Assembly (NCBI RefSeq): GCF_019973615.1
Contig: NZ_AP024238.1
Span: 682,001 to 746,000, forward strand
Length of the DNA stretch: 64,000 nucleotides
Direction: 5' to 3'
Origin: Rhodoferax lithotrophicus
GTDB taxonomy: Bacteria; Pseudomonadota; Gammaproteobacteria; Burkholderiales; Burkholderiaceae_C
Program-made: the position numbers and the translations under genes
Shown here: one piece after another, positions 9,490 to 17,072 of the stretch
Position numbering within the stretch: the first letter of the stretch is position 1
Layout of the letters: each line of letters begins with the position of its first letter
The notes under the pieces: model-generated
Database searches by the model: none
Seen by the model: only the letters and a program-made list of their open reading frames with translations
What the model was told of the DNA's origin: nothing

Positions 9490-10269
9490 TCAGCTGCCGT
9501 TGAATTGGGGTTGGCGCTTTTCCTTGAAGGCGCGAATACCTTCCTGGTAATCCTGGCTGTCGTACACCAGCCGACGCAAGCCCTGAACTTTTTCAAAGCC
9601 ACGCGGTGTCAGGGGCTTGGCCCCTGCCAGCACCCGCAATTGCTCCTTCATCACAGAAATGCTCAGTGGTGCGTTGGCGGCAATGGTGGCCGCCATGTTC
9701 AGCGTGAAGGTTTCCAGCTCGGGGGCTTCAATCACATGGTTGATCATGCCCACATGTTCGGCCCGAGTCGCCGTGATTGGGGCGGCGGTAAAAGCCAGCT
9801 CCTTGACGATGCGCAAGCTGGCCGCACTCATGAAGGTCATCATGCCGCTGACGTTGTAGGGCACGCCCATGCGGGCCGGGGTCACGGCAAAGCGGGATTG
9901 CGGCGTGGCAATGATGATGTCGCAGGCCAGCACCACTTCCACCGCGCCGCCCCAGACACCGCCGTCGATCATGGCGATGACGGGTGCGCGGAAATTTTCA
10001 ATGGTGCGCACCAGTTCCCGCAAGGGGTCGCTCCAGCCCAGCGGGTCACGGCCATCGGTCGGGAGCTCATTCACATCGTGCCCGGCAGACCAGACCTTGC
10101 TGCCCGGCTGCGCACGCAGGATCACCACCCGTGCCTTGGTGTTTTCCAGGTGTTTAAGGGCCTCCATCACTTCTTCCACCAGCTGATGACTCAGTGCGTT
10201 GAGCTTGGTGGGGTTGTCCAGCCAGATGGTGCCGATGTGGCCGTCTTCGGTCATCCTGATCAAATTCAT
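9490..10269 (-). CDS. scpB: Methylmalonyl-CoA decarboxylase (ScpB-like crotonase)
   Basis: 259 residues from ATG 10269 (MNLIRMTEDG), preferred over upstream ATGs because it fits the family length of about 261. The crotonase fold shows SAGHDVNELP, the oxyanion-hole segment GGVWGGAVEVVLACDIIIA, and GVPYNVSG. These follow the E. coli ScpB sequence closely. ScpB decarboxylates methylmalonyl-CoA to propionyl-CoA. A general enoyl-CoA hydratase is less likely given the ScpB-specific segments. No sbm or argK genes are adjacent. Confidence 0.85.
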   Translation of the reverse strand: MNLIRMTEDGHIGTIWLDNPTKLNALSHQLVEEVMEALKHLENTKARVVILRAQPGSKVWSAGHDVNELPTDGRDPLGWSDPLRELVRTIENFRAPVIAMIDGGVWGGAVEVVLACDIIIATPQSRFAVTPARMGVPYNVSGMMTFMSAASLRIVKELAFTAAPITATRAEHVGMINHVIEAPELETFTLNMAATIAANAPLSISVMKEQLRVLAGAKPLTPRGFEKVQGLRRLVYDSQDYQEGIRAFKEKRQPQFNGS

Positions 10270-10480
10270 GGTGTGTTTTCCTAGTGTTTTGGCTAAACCA
10301 GCATGGTAATTCCGTTTGTACGCCGGGCAGACCATACGGGTTGGGTCATGTTGAACACCGTCTGCTTTGAGGGGGCCCGGAATAGCCCATTTCTGTGGGG
10401 GTATAGGGCGTTCAGGCACTGCCGCGCGTTATGGGAGCCGTTACCATGGTTGTCCCCAAAATGCACTTTCAGGAAAAACC

Positions 10481-11179
10481 ATGTTCTTCACAAGCAACGG
10501 GATCAAGCATGCAACAAGCATTTTTGCTTGTATGGTTGGATTGGCCGGATTTCCAGCCGTTGTTCATGCGCAGGCTGTGGCAGGCTCCAATGATGTCGCG
10601 GGTCACGGGGTTGCCGTGACGGAAGCCAGAAAAGTACGCCCATTCAACGGTATTCGGCTAGAGGCACCGAGTGGTGACGTGGTCTACACGGTTGGTGGGG
10701 CGCAATCGGTCAGTATCAGTGCGCAAAAAAATGTGTTGCCTCTCATTGTGACCAGCGTTGAAGGCGGAATTCTCATCATCAAGGTTCATGGGGTCATGCT
10801 TCCCAACGAACCCGTCCGACTGGTGATGACGGGGCCAAGTCTTGACACACTTCACATCACAGGCTCTGGCCGCATCGAGATGACCGGTGCCAAAGGGCCC
10901 GCCATCCACGCAACCCTGAGCGGGTCTGGCGATATTTCTGTTGCGGGGCAAGTGGACGCGCTGGTGCTTGACCTCAGTGGTTCGGGCAGCATCAAGTCCT
11001 CTTCAGTGAAGTCCAAATCGGTCACAGTCACCTTGTCTGGCTCTGGGAACATTTCTGCCCAAGCCAGCCAGGAGGCTCGCGTGGTGTTATCCGGGTCTGG
11101 AAACGTTGGAATTTCCGGGAATCCCAACGTTCGATCCGTTGAAAAGAATGGGGCTGGTCAAGTGAGTTTTGTCGAGTAA
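10481..11179 (+). CDS. Secreted GIN-domain (DUF2807) protein
   Basis: 232 residues from ATG 10481, which follows AGGAAAA. The first ~32 residues are a signal peptide ending near VVHAQA. The rest is a GIN/DUF2807 beta-helix: repeated turns of the form LSGSGDI, LSGSGSI, LSGSGNI and LSGSGNVGI. Such domains are predicted envelope or adhesin-head modules; no enzymatic role is known. The nearest genes are unrelated. Confidence 0.82.
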   Translation: MFFTSNGIKHATSIFACMVGLAGFPAVVHAQAVAGSNDVAGHGVAVTEARKVRPFNGIRLEAPSGDVVYTVGGAQSVSISAQKNVLPLIVTSVEGGILIIKVHGVMLPNEPVRLVMTGPSLDTLHITGSGRIEMTGAKGPAIHATLSGSGDISVAGQVDALVLDLSGSGSIKSSSVKSKSVTVTLSGSGNISAQASQEARVVLSGSGNVGISGNPNVRSVEKNGAGQVSFVE

Positions 11180-11246
11180 AGCGCGCTGTCATCAAGCATT
11201 CACGTCGATTTAGGGTCGTTGGATTTTGGGCGACCTGTCATCCAGA

Positions 11247-11534
11247 CTACAAATTCGGCATTTCGGCGAGAGGCTCAATTTTTGAAGGGGCCTTATTGAG
11301 ATGCTGAAGGGTTTCGACAAAATCACGTGCCTGTTGGCGCTGTTTGGGTGAGAAATTTTTTCCAGCCTCTCCTGTCAACAGAACTTCTAACAAACCGGTG
11401 AGGTGCAGCTGAAATTTCTCGTACTCGGGATGCGTGGCCATGAGGGAGCCAACAATGGCCATGAGCCCCGCCTGAGTGGCGACCAGCGTGTCCAGTTCCG
11501 AGTGGAGTTCGTCCTTTTTCATAGGGTTGTTCAT
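11247..11534 (-). CDS. Small hypothetical helical protein
   Basis: 95 residues from ATG 11534 (an ATG at 11522 is also possible). Predicted all-helical and without cysteine, with a leucine-rich middle (FQLHLTGLLEVLLTGEAGKNF) and basic/glutamine segments. I do not recognise the family. Composition and codon use look like a real small protein. No signal peptide or membrane segment. Confidence 0.5.
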   Translation of the reverse strand: MNNPMKKDELHSELDTLVATQAGLMAIVGSLMATHPEYEKFQLHLTGLLEVLLTGEAGKNFSPKQRQQARDFVETLQHLNKAPSKIEPLAEMPNL

Positions 11535-11907
11535 AGCAATGAGGGTGGGAACCCAAAGGTTCCCTTTCTTAAAAATAAGTGACGGTTGTCTACGTGAGCG
11601 TAGCTTCCCGTGGCCTGCACATGAATGCTGGCGTGAGGAAGGTAACTCTGACGTGGTGGTTGACGTTGTCGGGGTTAAGCGACTAATACGGAATAGTCCT
11701 GTGCCGACCATGGTTTTGGGTTCTTTTGTTCACACAGAGTTTGTTGTCTTTATGTGAACTGAACCACGCATGACCGGACACCGAGGATTTTATAGAGTCT
11801 GATCGTACGCCGACCTGGATAGCCGGGTACTTTTGAAAGAAATGCAACCCAACGTCAAGTAGGTGAATTCAAGAGCGCGTTCAAGGAACTGGTCTGAAGG
11901 GTGCGTA
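11535..11907. other. Intergenic region, no gene seen
   Basis: 373 bases between two small minus-strand genes. The only structure I see is GTTCACA at about 11728 paired with TGTGAAC at about 11752, an imperfectly placed inverted repeat with a long spacer. No RNA gene, terminator or plausible reading frame was recognised. Confidence 0.4.
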
Positions 11908-12129
11908 TCAAACTTGACGAGCCCAAGGGCCCAAGGTCAACTTTTCAAGCGAACTGATATCGCGACCAAACCTTGCGCTACTGAGCAGCGAGTTCTCAAT
12001 CAGGCCAAGACGCACCGCCATGGCGTATAACGAACGTGCCAAGTCAAAAGGCTGGGCAAGTGCGAGTGAGGTTGCATGGTGGAGTTTTTCTGCAACATGA
12101 ATTGCATCGGTGTTTGGCTGGTTATTCAT
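11908..12129 (-). CDS. Small hypothetical protein downstream of the DUF3563-like gene
   Basis: 73 residues from ATG 12129, chosen because AAGGAGTCACCC precedes it at good spacing. It begins 11 bases after the stop of the DUF3563-like gene, so the two form an operon. The sequence is helical (DAIHVAEKLHHATSLALAQPFDLARSLYAMAVRLGLIENSLL). No family recognised and no cysteines, signal or membrane segment. Confidence 0.55.
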   Translation of the reverse strand: MNNQPNTDAIHVAEKLHHATSLALAQPFDLARSLYAMAVRLGLIENSLLSSARFGRDISSLEKLTLGPWARQV

Positions 12130-12140
12130 GGGTGACTCCT

Positions 12141-12332
12141 TCATGACAAGTGCAGACGGTATGCCAGACCATGCGCATCGAGGCGACTGCGTTGGTCCAG
12201 TTCACGCATTCTGTGCTCCAGGTCATAGATATCGGCTGATTCAGAAAGGTATGCCTCATCAAGCTGTTGATGGGGCGTGATGTGAGGCATGAGCGATTTG
12301 GTGAGCTTGATAAGCTGCAAGAGCATGGACAT
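12141..12332 (-). CDS. DUF3563-like small protein
   Basis: 63 residues, preceded by GGAGGACTCACC. The segment DEAYLSESADIYDLEHRMRELDQR matches the DUF3563 pattern (AYL...D..DLE.RMR.LD) common in Burkholderiales. Function unknown. A perfect palindrome lies 33-50 bases upstream and may control the pair of small genes. Confidence 0.7.
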   Translation of the reverse strand: MSMLLQLIKLTKSLMPHITPHQQLDEAYLSESADIYDLEHRMRELDQRSRLDAHGLAYRLHLS

Positions 12333-12364
12333 GGTGAGTCCTCCTGGAAATTTGTAAGTTTAGT

Positions 12365-12382
12365 ATAAGGGTTTACCCTTAT
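12365..12382. promoter_or_regulatory. Perfect 18-bp palindrome before the DUF3563-like gene
   Basis: ATAAGGGTTTACCCTTAT: 8-base arms around TT, 33 bases upstream of the start codon and next to the likely promoter. Its symmetry suits a dimeric regulator. The regulator is unknown. Confidence 0.45.
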
Positions 12383-12426
12383 CTGTGTCGTTGTGTGGTT
12401 GTTTTTTGACACAGGCCCTCCGGCCT

Positions 12427-12903
12427 TTACAAGATGGGAATGGCGATCACCCGCTTGATCTCCTTGAGTGAGAAGCTGGTGGAAATCTCGCGCACACCGG
12501 GCAGTGCCCGGATGTGGGTACGTACAAATTCAGCGAAGGTTTCCAGATCCACACCAATCACCTCCAACTGGTAGTCATAACGACCCGACAAGTTATGGCA
12601 GCTCAGAACTTGCGGCAACGCCACCACCGCCCGCTCAAAAGACTCTGCCGCCTCCGGGGTGTGGTTTTCCATCTGCAAGTGCACAAAGCCGGTTACCCCG
12701 TAGCCCAATTTACGGCGGCTCAGGCGGGCGTTGTAACCCTCGATCAGGCCCGATTCTTCCAGCTGCTTGACGCGCCGCCAGCAAGGTGATGGTGACAGGC
12801 AGACCTTTTCAGCCAGTTCACCAATGGTGGTTCGCCCATCCGCCTGCAAGGCCTCCAGCAGTTGACGGTCAACCGAATCCAGCTTCAAAGAGTCCATGAG
12901 CAT
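12427..12903 (-). CDS. mdeR: Lrp/AsnC-family regulator, MdeR-like
   Basis: 158 residues; an ATG two codons in (12897) is possible. The N-terminal helix-turn-helix (LDSVDRQLLEALQADGRTTIGELAEKVCLSPSPCWRRVKQLEESGLI) is followed by the RAM effector-binding domain with GRYDYQLEVIG. It diverges from methionine gamma-lyase, as mdeR does from mdeAB in Pseudomonas putida, where MdeR activates the operon in response to methionine. The gene name rests on this context and the family. Confidence 0.85.
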   Translation of the reverse strand: MLMDSLKLDSVDRQLLEALQADGRTTIGELAEKVCLSPSPCWRRVKQLEESGLIEGYNARLSRRKLGYGVTGFVHLQMENHTPEAAESFERAVVALPQVLSCHNLSGRYDYQLEVIGVDLETFAEFVRTHIRALPGVREISTSFSLKEIKRVIAIPIL

Positions 12904-13004
12904 AAAAATCTTTCTTTAGATATATATAGGGCAATTTATTCTAAAAATACCGTTTTTATCAGGGAAATTAGCCATTTTATTCCGCGTGGTCAAGATCAAA
13001 ATTC

Positions 13005-13017
13005 CCTTGTCACAAGG
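13005..13017. promoter_or_regulatory. Palindrome in the mdeR-mdeA intergenic region
   Basis: CCTTGTCACAAGG, a perfect 13-bp palindrome 31 bases upstream of the mdeA start. The remaining intergenic DNA (12904-13047) is AT-rich, as Lrp-type targets often are. Candidate MdeR or promoter-associated site; inference only. Confidence 0.35.
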
Positions 13018-13047
13018 TTCAAAGTCTCGCCTTTTCAGGAACACATC

Positions 13048-14256
13048 ATGCCCACTTCACCCCACAAGAAAACCGGTTTCAGCACCCGCGCCATCCACTT
13101 TGGCTACACCCCGGCGCAACATCAGGGCGCACTGGTGCCGCCGATCTACACCTCGGCCACCTATGCGTTCCCCGATGCCGCTTATGGCGGGCGCTGCTTT
13201 GCCGGCACCGAGCCGGGCTACTTTTACACCCGGGTCGGCAACCCCACCCTGGCGTTGCTGGAGGCACGTCTGGCCAGCCTGGAGGAGGGCGCTGGTGCGG
13301 TGGTGTTCGGCTCGGGCATGGGGGCGGTGACGGCCACTCTGTGGTCGATGCTGGAGCAGGGTGACGAGGTGCTGGCCGACCTGACGCTGTACGGCTGCAC
13401 CTTTGCTTTCCTGAACCACGGCCTGACCCGCTTTGGTGTCACCGTGCGCCATGTCGACATGACCGACCCCGCCAAGGTGGCCCAGGCTATGGGCCCAAAA
13501 ACACGGGTGGTGTACCTTGAATCACCGGCCAACCCCAACATGCGCCTGGTGGATATTGCCGCCGTCTGCACCATCGCCCATGCTGGCGGGGCACGGGTGG
13601 TGGTGGACAACACCTATTGCACCCCTTACCTGCAACAGCCTTTGTGCCTGGGGGCGGATGTGAGCGTGCATTCCATGACCAAGTACCTCGGTGGTCATGG
13701 CGACCTGATGGCGGGTGCCGCCATCTTTGCCGATGCCGAACTGGCCCAGCGGGTGCGTGTGTTTGGCCTGAAAGACATGACCGGTGCGGTCATGTCCGCG
13801 CAAGATGCCCACCTGGTGATGCGTGGCCTGAAAACCCTGACCCTGCGCATGGATCGCCATTGCCAGAGTGCGCAAAAAGTGGCCGAGTTGCTGCAAGCCC
13901 ATGCCGCCACCGCCGTGGTGCATTTCCCCGGCCTGCCCACATTTGCCCAGCACGATTTGGCCAAGCGGCAGATGCGCCAGTTTGGCGGCATGGTGGCGTT
14001 TGAGCTCAAGGGCGGCCTGCAGGCGGGCATCCGCTTCATGGATGCGCTGCAGCTGGTGACCCGTGCCGTGAGCCTGGGTGATGCCGAAACCCTGGCCCAG
14101 CACCCGGCCAGCATGACGCACGCCACCTACACGCTGGAAGAACGCCAGGCCCACGGCATCAGCGAAGGCCTGGTGCGCTTGTCGGTCGGGCTGGAAGACA
14201 TGGACGACCTGCTGGCCGATATTCAGCAAGCGCTGGATCAGGCAGACAAGGCCTGA
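13048..14256 (+). CDS. mdeA: L-methionine gamma-lyase
   Basis: 402 residues from ATG 13048; the open frame extends upstream but the protein family begins here (GFSTRAIHFGY). PLP-dependent Cys/Met metabolism fold: the PLP lysine in SVHSMTKYLGGHGD, the Tyr of YTRVGNPT, and the lyase-specific Cys in LYGCTFAF that separates gamma-lyases from cystathionine enzymes. It splits methionine into methanethiol, ammonia and 2-oxobutyrate. mdeB follows 8 bases later, so the operon order equals that of the P. putida mde locus. Confidence 0.92.
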   Translation: MPTSPHKKTGFSTRAIHFGYTPAQHQGALVPPIYTSATYAFPDAAYGGRCFAGTEPGYFYTRVGNPTLALLEARLASLEEGAGAVVFGSGMGAVTATLWSMLEQGDEVLADLTLYGCTFAFLNHGLTRFGVTVRHVDMTDPAKVAQAMGPKTRVVYLESPANPNMRLVDIAAVCTIAHAGGARVVVDNTYCTPYLQQPLCLGADVSVHSMTKYLGGHGDLMAGAAIFADAELAQRVRVFGLKDMTGAVMSAQDAHLVMRGLKTLTLRMDRHCQSAQKVAELLQAHAATAVVHFPGLPTFAQHDLAKRQMRQFGGMVAFELKGGLQAGIRFMDALQLVTRAVSLGDAETLAQHPASMTHATYTLEERQAHGISEGLVRLSVGLEDMDDLLADIQQALDQADKA

Positions 14257-14264
14257 GGTTGGCC

Positions 14265-16919
14265 ATGCGTGAATCAACCACACCTCCATCCCCCGAGCCC
14301 GACATCGATCCGCAGGAAACTGCCGAATGGCGCGAGGCTTTTGACGCGCTGCTGGCCAACCACGGCCCGGCGCGTGCCCGCTTCATGCTGGACGCATTGG
14401 CTCGCCAGGCGCGCAGCCAGCGCGTGGGCTGGCAGCCTGAGCTGGCCACACCCTATGTCAACACCATCGGGGTCGATCAGCAGCCGGTATTCCCCGGTGA
14501 CCTGGCCATTGAAGAACGGCTGGCTTCGCTGATGCGCTGGAACGCCCTGGCCATGGTGGTGCGTGCCAACCAGGCCTATGGCGAGCTCGGTGGCCACATT
14601 GCCAGCTACGCCAGTGCCGCTGATTTGTTTGAGACCGGCTACAACCACTTCTTTCATGCCCGCAACGAAGCCCGTGGGCATCTGGGCGACCTGGTTTTCT
14701 TTCAGCCACACAGTGCACCCGGTGTGTATGCACGGGCTTTTCTGGAGGGCCGCTTGAGTGCAGAAGACCTGGGCTACTACCGCCAGGAGCTGACCGCGCC
14801 GCGGGCCCTTACCGGGCAGGGCGCACGCGGCCTGTGCAGCTACCCGCACCCGTACTGGATGCCTGATTTCTGGCAGTTCCCCACCGGCTCCATGGGCATT
14901 GGCCCGATCAGCTCGATCTACCACGCGCGCTTCATGCGCTACCTGACGCACCGCCAGTTGCTGGACTGTTCGGCCCGCAAAGTGTGGGGCGTGTTTGGCG
15001 ACGGTGAAATGGACGAACCCGAAAGCATGAGCGCACTCACCCTGGCCGCCCGTGAGGGGCTGGACAACCTGGTGTGGGTGGTCAACTGCAACCTGCAGCG
15101 CCTGGATGGCCCAGTGCGCGGCAATGGCCGCATCATTGACGAGTTGGAAAAACTCTTTGCCGGAGCGGGCTGGAACGTCATCAAGCTGATCTGGGGCAGC
15201 GACTGGGACGGCCTGTTCGCCCGCGATGTGGGTGGTGCGTTGACCCAGGTGTTTGCCAACACCGTGGACGGCCAGATGCAGACCTTTGCCGCCAAAGATG
15301 GCCGTTTTAACCGCGACAGCTTTTTTGGCCAGAATGCCGAACTGGCACGTTTGGCCCAGGGCCTGACGGATGAGCAGATTGACCACCTCAAACGCGGCGG
15401 CCACGATCTGGTCAAAATCTACGCCGCCTATGCCGCAGCCGCGCAGCACCGTGGCCAGCCCACGGTGATTCTGGCGCACACCAAAAAGGGCTATGGCATG
15501 GGCAGCAGTGGCCAGGGTCGCATGACCACGCACAGCCACAAAAAGTTTGACGAGGCCGACCTGATCGCGTTTCGCAACCGCTTCAACCTGCCGATGAGTG
15601 ACGAGCAGGTGAAAAACCTGGTCTTCTACAAGCCCGCCGAAGACAGCGCCGAAATGCGTTACCTGCACCAGCAGCGCCAGAAACTGGGTGGTTTTTTGCC
15701 CCAAAGGTATGCAAGCGCCCCGGTGGTCCTGGTGCCGGACATGGCCAGCTACGCCCAGTTTGCGCTGCAGGCCAACGACAAGGAAATGAGCACCACCATG
15801 GCCTTTGTGCGCATGCTGGGCAACCTGCTCAAAGACCCGCAGCTGGGCCCGCGTGTGGTACCCATCGTGGCCGATGAGGCCCGCACCTTCGGCATGGCCA
15901 ACCTGTTCAAACAGGTCGGCATTTACAGCAGCGTCGGCCAGCGTTATGCCCCGGAAGACATTGGTTCGGTGCTGAGCTACCGGGAAGCCCTGGACGGCCA
16001 GATTCTGGAAGAAGGCATCAGCGAAGCCGGTGCATTGGCCAGCTGGACGGCTGCAGCCACCAGCTACAGCGTACACGGCCTGGCCATGCTGCCGTTCTAC
16101 ATCTACTACTCGATGTTTGGCTTCCAGCGCGTGGGTGATGCTATTTGGGCCGCTGCCGACCAGCGTGCCCGTGGCTTCCTGCTGGGGGCTACCTCCGGGC
16201 GCACCACCCTGGGTGGCGAAGGTCTGCAGCACCAGGACGGCAGCAGCCACCTGGCGGCGGCCACCATCCCCAACTGCAAAGCCTATGACCCGGCATTTGC
16301 TGGTGAACTGGCCGTCATTCTGGACCACGGCATGCGCGAGATGCTGGTCGAACAAAAGGACGTTTTCTACTACATCACCTTGATGAACGAGAACTACGCC
16401 CAGCCGGATCTGCCCACTGGCGTCGCCACCGATGTGATCAAAGGATGCTATAAATTAAAGAGCTATCAGCGCTTGTCTGACAATGACCAGAGCCCTGAAA
16501 AGCTTGAAAATATCACCCTGCTGGGCTCCGGCGCGATCCTGACCGAGGTGATCAAGGCGGCGCAACGCCTGGCTGCGCAAGGGGTGAATGTGACGGTGTT
16601 CAGCATCACCAGCTGGAGCGAACTGGCCCGCGATGGCCTGGCCTGCAGCCAGCGCAGCGCACAAGACCATGCGGGTGCCAGCGACCGTGTGCCGTTCATC
16701 ACCCAACAACTCCAGCACAGCCAGGGCCCCATCATCGCCGCCACAGACTATGTGCGCGCGGTGCCGGAAAGCATCCGCGCCTATCTGCCCGCAGGCCGTT
16801 CCTATGTCACCTTGGGCACCGATGGGTTTGGCTGCAGCGACACCCGCGCCGCCTTGCGTGCCCACTTCGGGGTGGATGCCAGCAGCGTGGTGGCTGCTGC
16901 CTGGGCGTGCCTGGGTTGA
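14265..16919 (+). CDS. mdeB: 2-oxobutyrate/pyruvate dehydrogenase E1 (MdeB-like AceE homologue)
   Basis: 884 residues from ATG 14265, preceded by TGAGG. Homodimeric AceE-type E1 with the thiamine diphosphate motif GDGEMDEPES ... NCNLQRLDGPVRGNG and the transketolase-like middle and C-terminal domains. Linked to mdeA it should be the 2-oxobutyrate-specific E1 known from P. putida rather than the main pyruvate E1. Residues about 732-745 (KSYQRLSDNDQSPEK) are longer than in E. coli AceE and coincide with a copy of the dispersed repeat at 16462-16495, so the repeat appears to have inserted in frame. Confidence 0.9.
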   Translation: MRESTTPPSPEPDIDPQETAEWREAFDALLANHGPARARFMLDALARQARSQRVGWQPELATPYVNTIGVDQQPVFPGDLAIEERLASLMRWNALAMVVRANQAYGELGGHIASYASAADLFETGYNHFFHARNEARGHLGDLVFFQPHSAPGVYARAFLEGRLSAEDLGYYRQELTAPRALTGQGARGLCSYPHPYWMPDFWQFPTGSMGIGPISSIYHARFMRYLTHRQLLDCSARKVWGVFGDGEMDEPESMSALTLAAREGLDNLVWVVNCNLQRLDGPVRGNGRIIDELEKLFAGAGWNVIKLIWGSDWDGLFARDVGGALTQVFANTVDGQMQTFAAKDGRFNRDSFFGQNAELARLAQGLTDEQIDHLKRGGHDLVKIYAAYAAAAQHRGQPTVILAHTKKGYGMGSSGQGRMTTHSHKKFDEADLIAFRNRFNLPMSDEQVKNLVFYKPAEDSAEMRYLHQQRQKLGGFLPQRYASAPVVLVPDMASYAQFALQANDKEMSTTMAFVRMLGNLLKDPQLGPRVVPIVADEARTFGMANLFKQVGIYSSVGQRYAPEDIGSVLSYREALDGQILEEGISEAGALASWTAAATSYSVHGLAMLPFYIYYSMFGFQRVGDAIWAAADQRARGFLLGATSGRTTLGGEGLQHQDGSSHLAAATIPNCKAYDPAFAGELAVILDHGMREMLVEQKDVFYYITLMNENYAQPDLPTGVATDVIKGCYKLKSYQRLSDNDQSPEKLENITLLGSGAILTEVIKAAQRLAAQGVNVTVFSITSWSELARDGLACSQRSAQDHAGASDRVPFITQQLQHSQGPIIAATDYVRAVPESIRAYLPAGRSYVTLGTDGFGCSDTRAALRAHFGVDASSVVAAAWACLG
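16462..16495 (+). repeat. Dispersed repeat, copy B (inside mdeB)
   Basis: AGCTATCAGCGCTTG ... CCAGAGCCC match the family core in length and ends. It is translated in frame as part of MdeB, at a position where E. coli AceE has a shorter loop. Confidence 0.55.
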
Positions 16920-17025
16920 TGTGGGGGGCTTCGAGCCGGAGAATGCTCCCCGTGGTTGTGCTGCCAGCACACAAGCGTGTGCCGTGAAAGCCCTGTCGCG
17001 CCAAGACAGGTCTTGATGCTTTAGG

Positions 17026-17061
17026 GGCCTCTAGCGCTTGTCAATTAAGCGCTGACAGCTA
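17026..17061 (-). repeat. Dispersed repeat, copy C (intergenic)
   Basis: On the minus strand: TAGCTGTCAGCGCTT, AATTGAC, AAGCGCTAGAGGCC. The AAGCGCT/AGCGCTT halves can pair. It lies between the convergent mdeB and FAD-protein genes, so it might also act as a bidirectional hairpin; no T-tract terminator is obvious. Confidence 0.7.
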
Positions 17062-17072
17062 TTCAATTGATA

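Noticed and set aside
12862-13047. N-terminal extension of mdeA
   Set aside because: It overlaps the divergent regulator and promoter region and is not part of the enzyme family.
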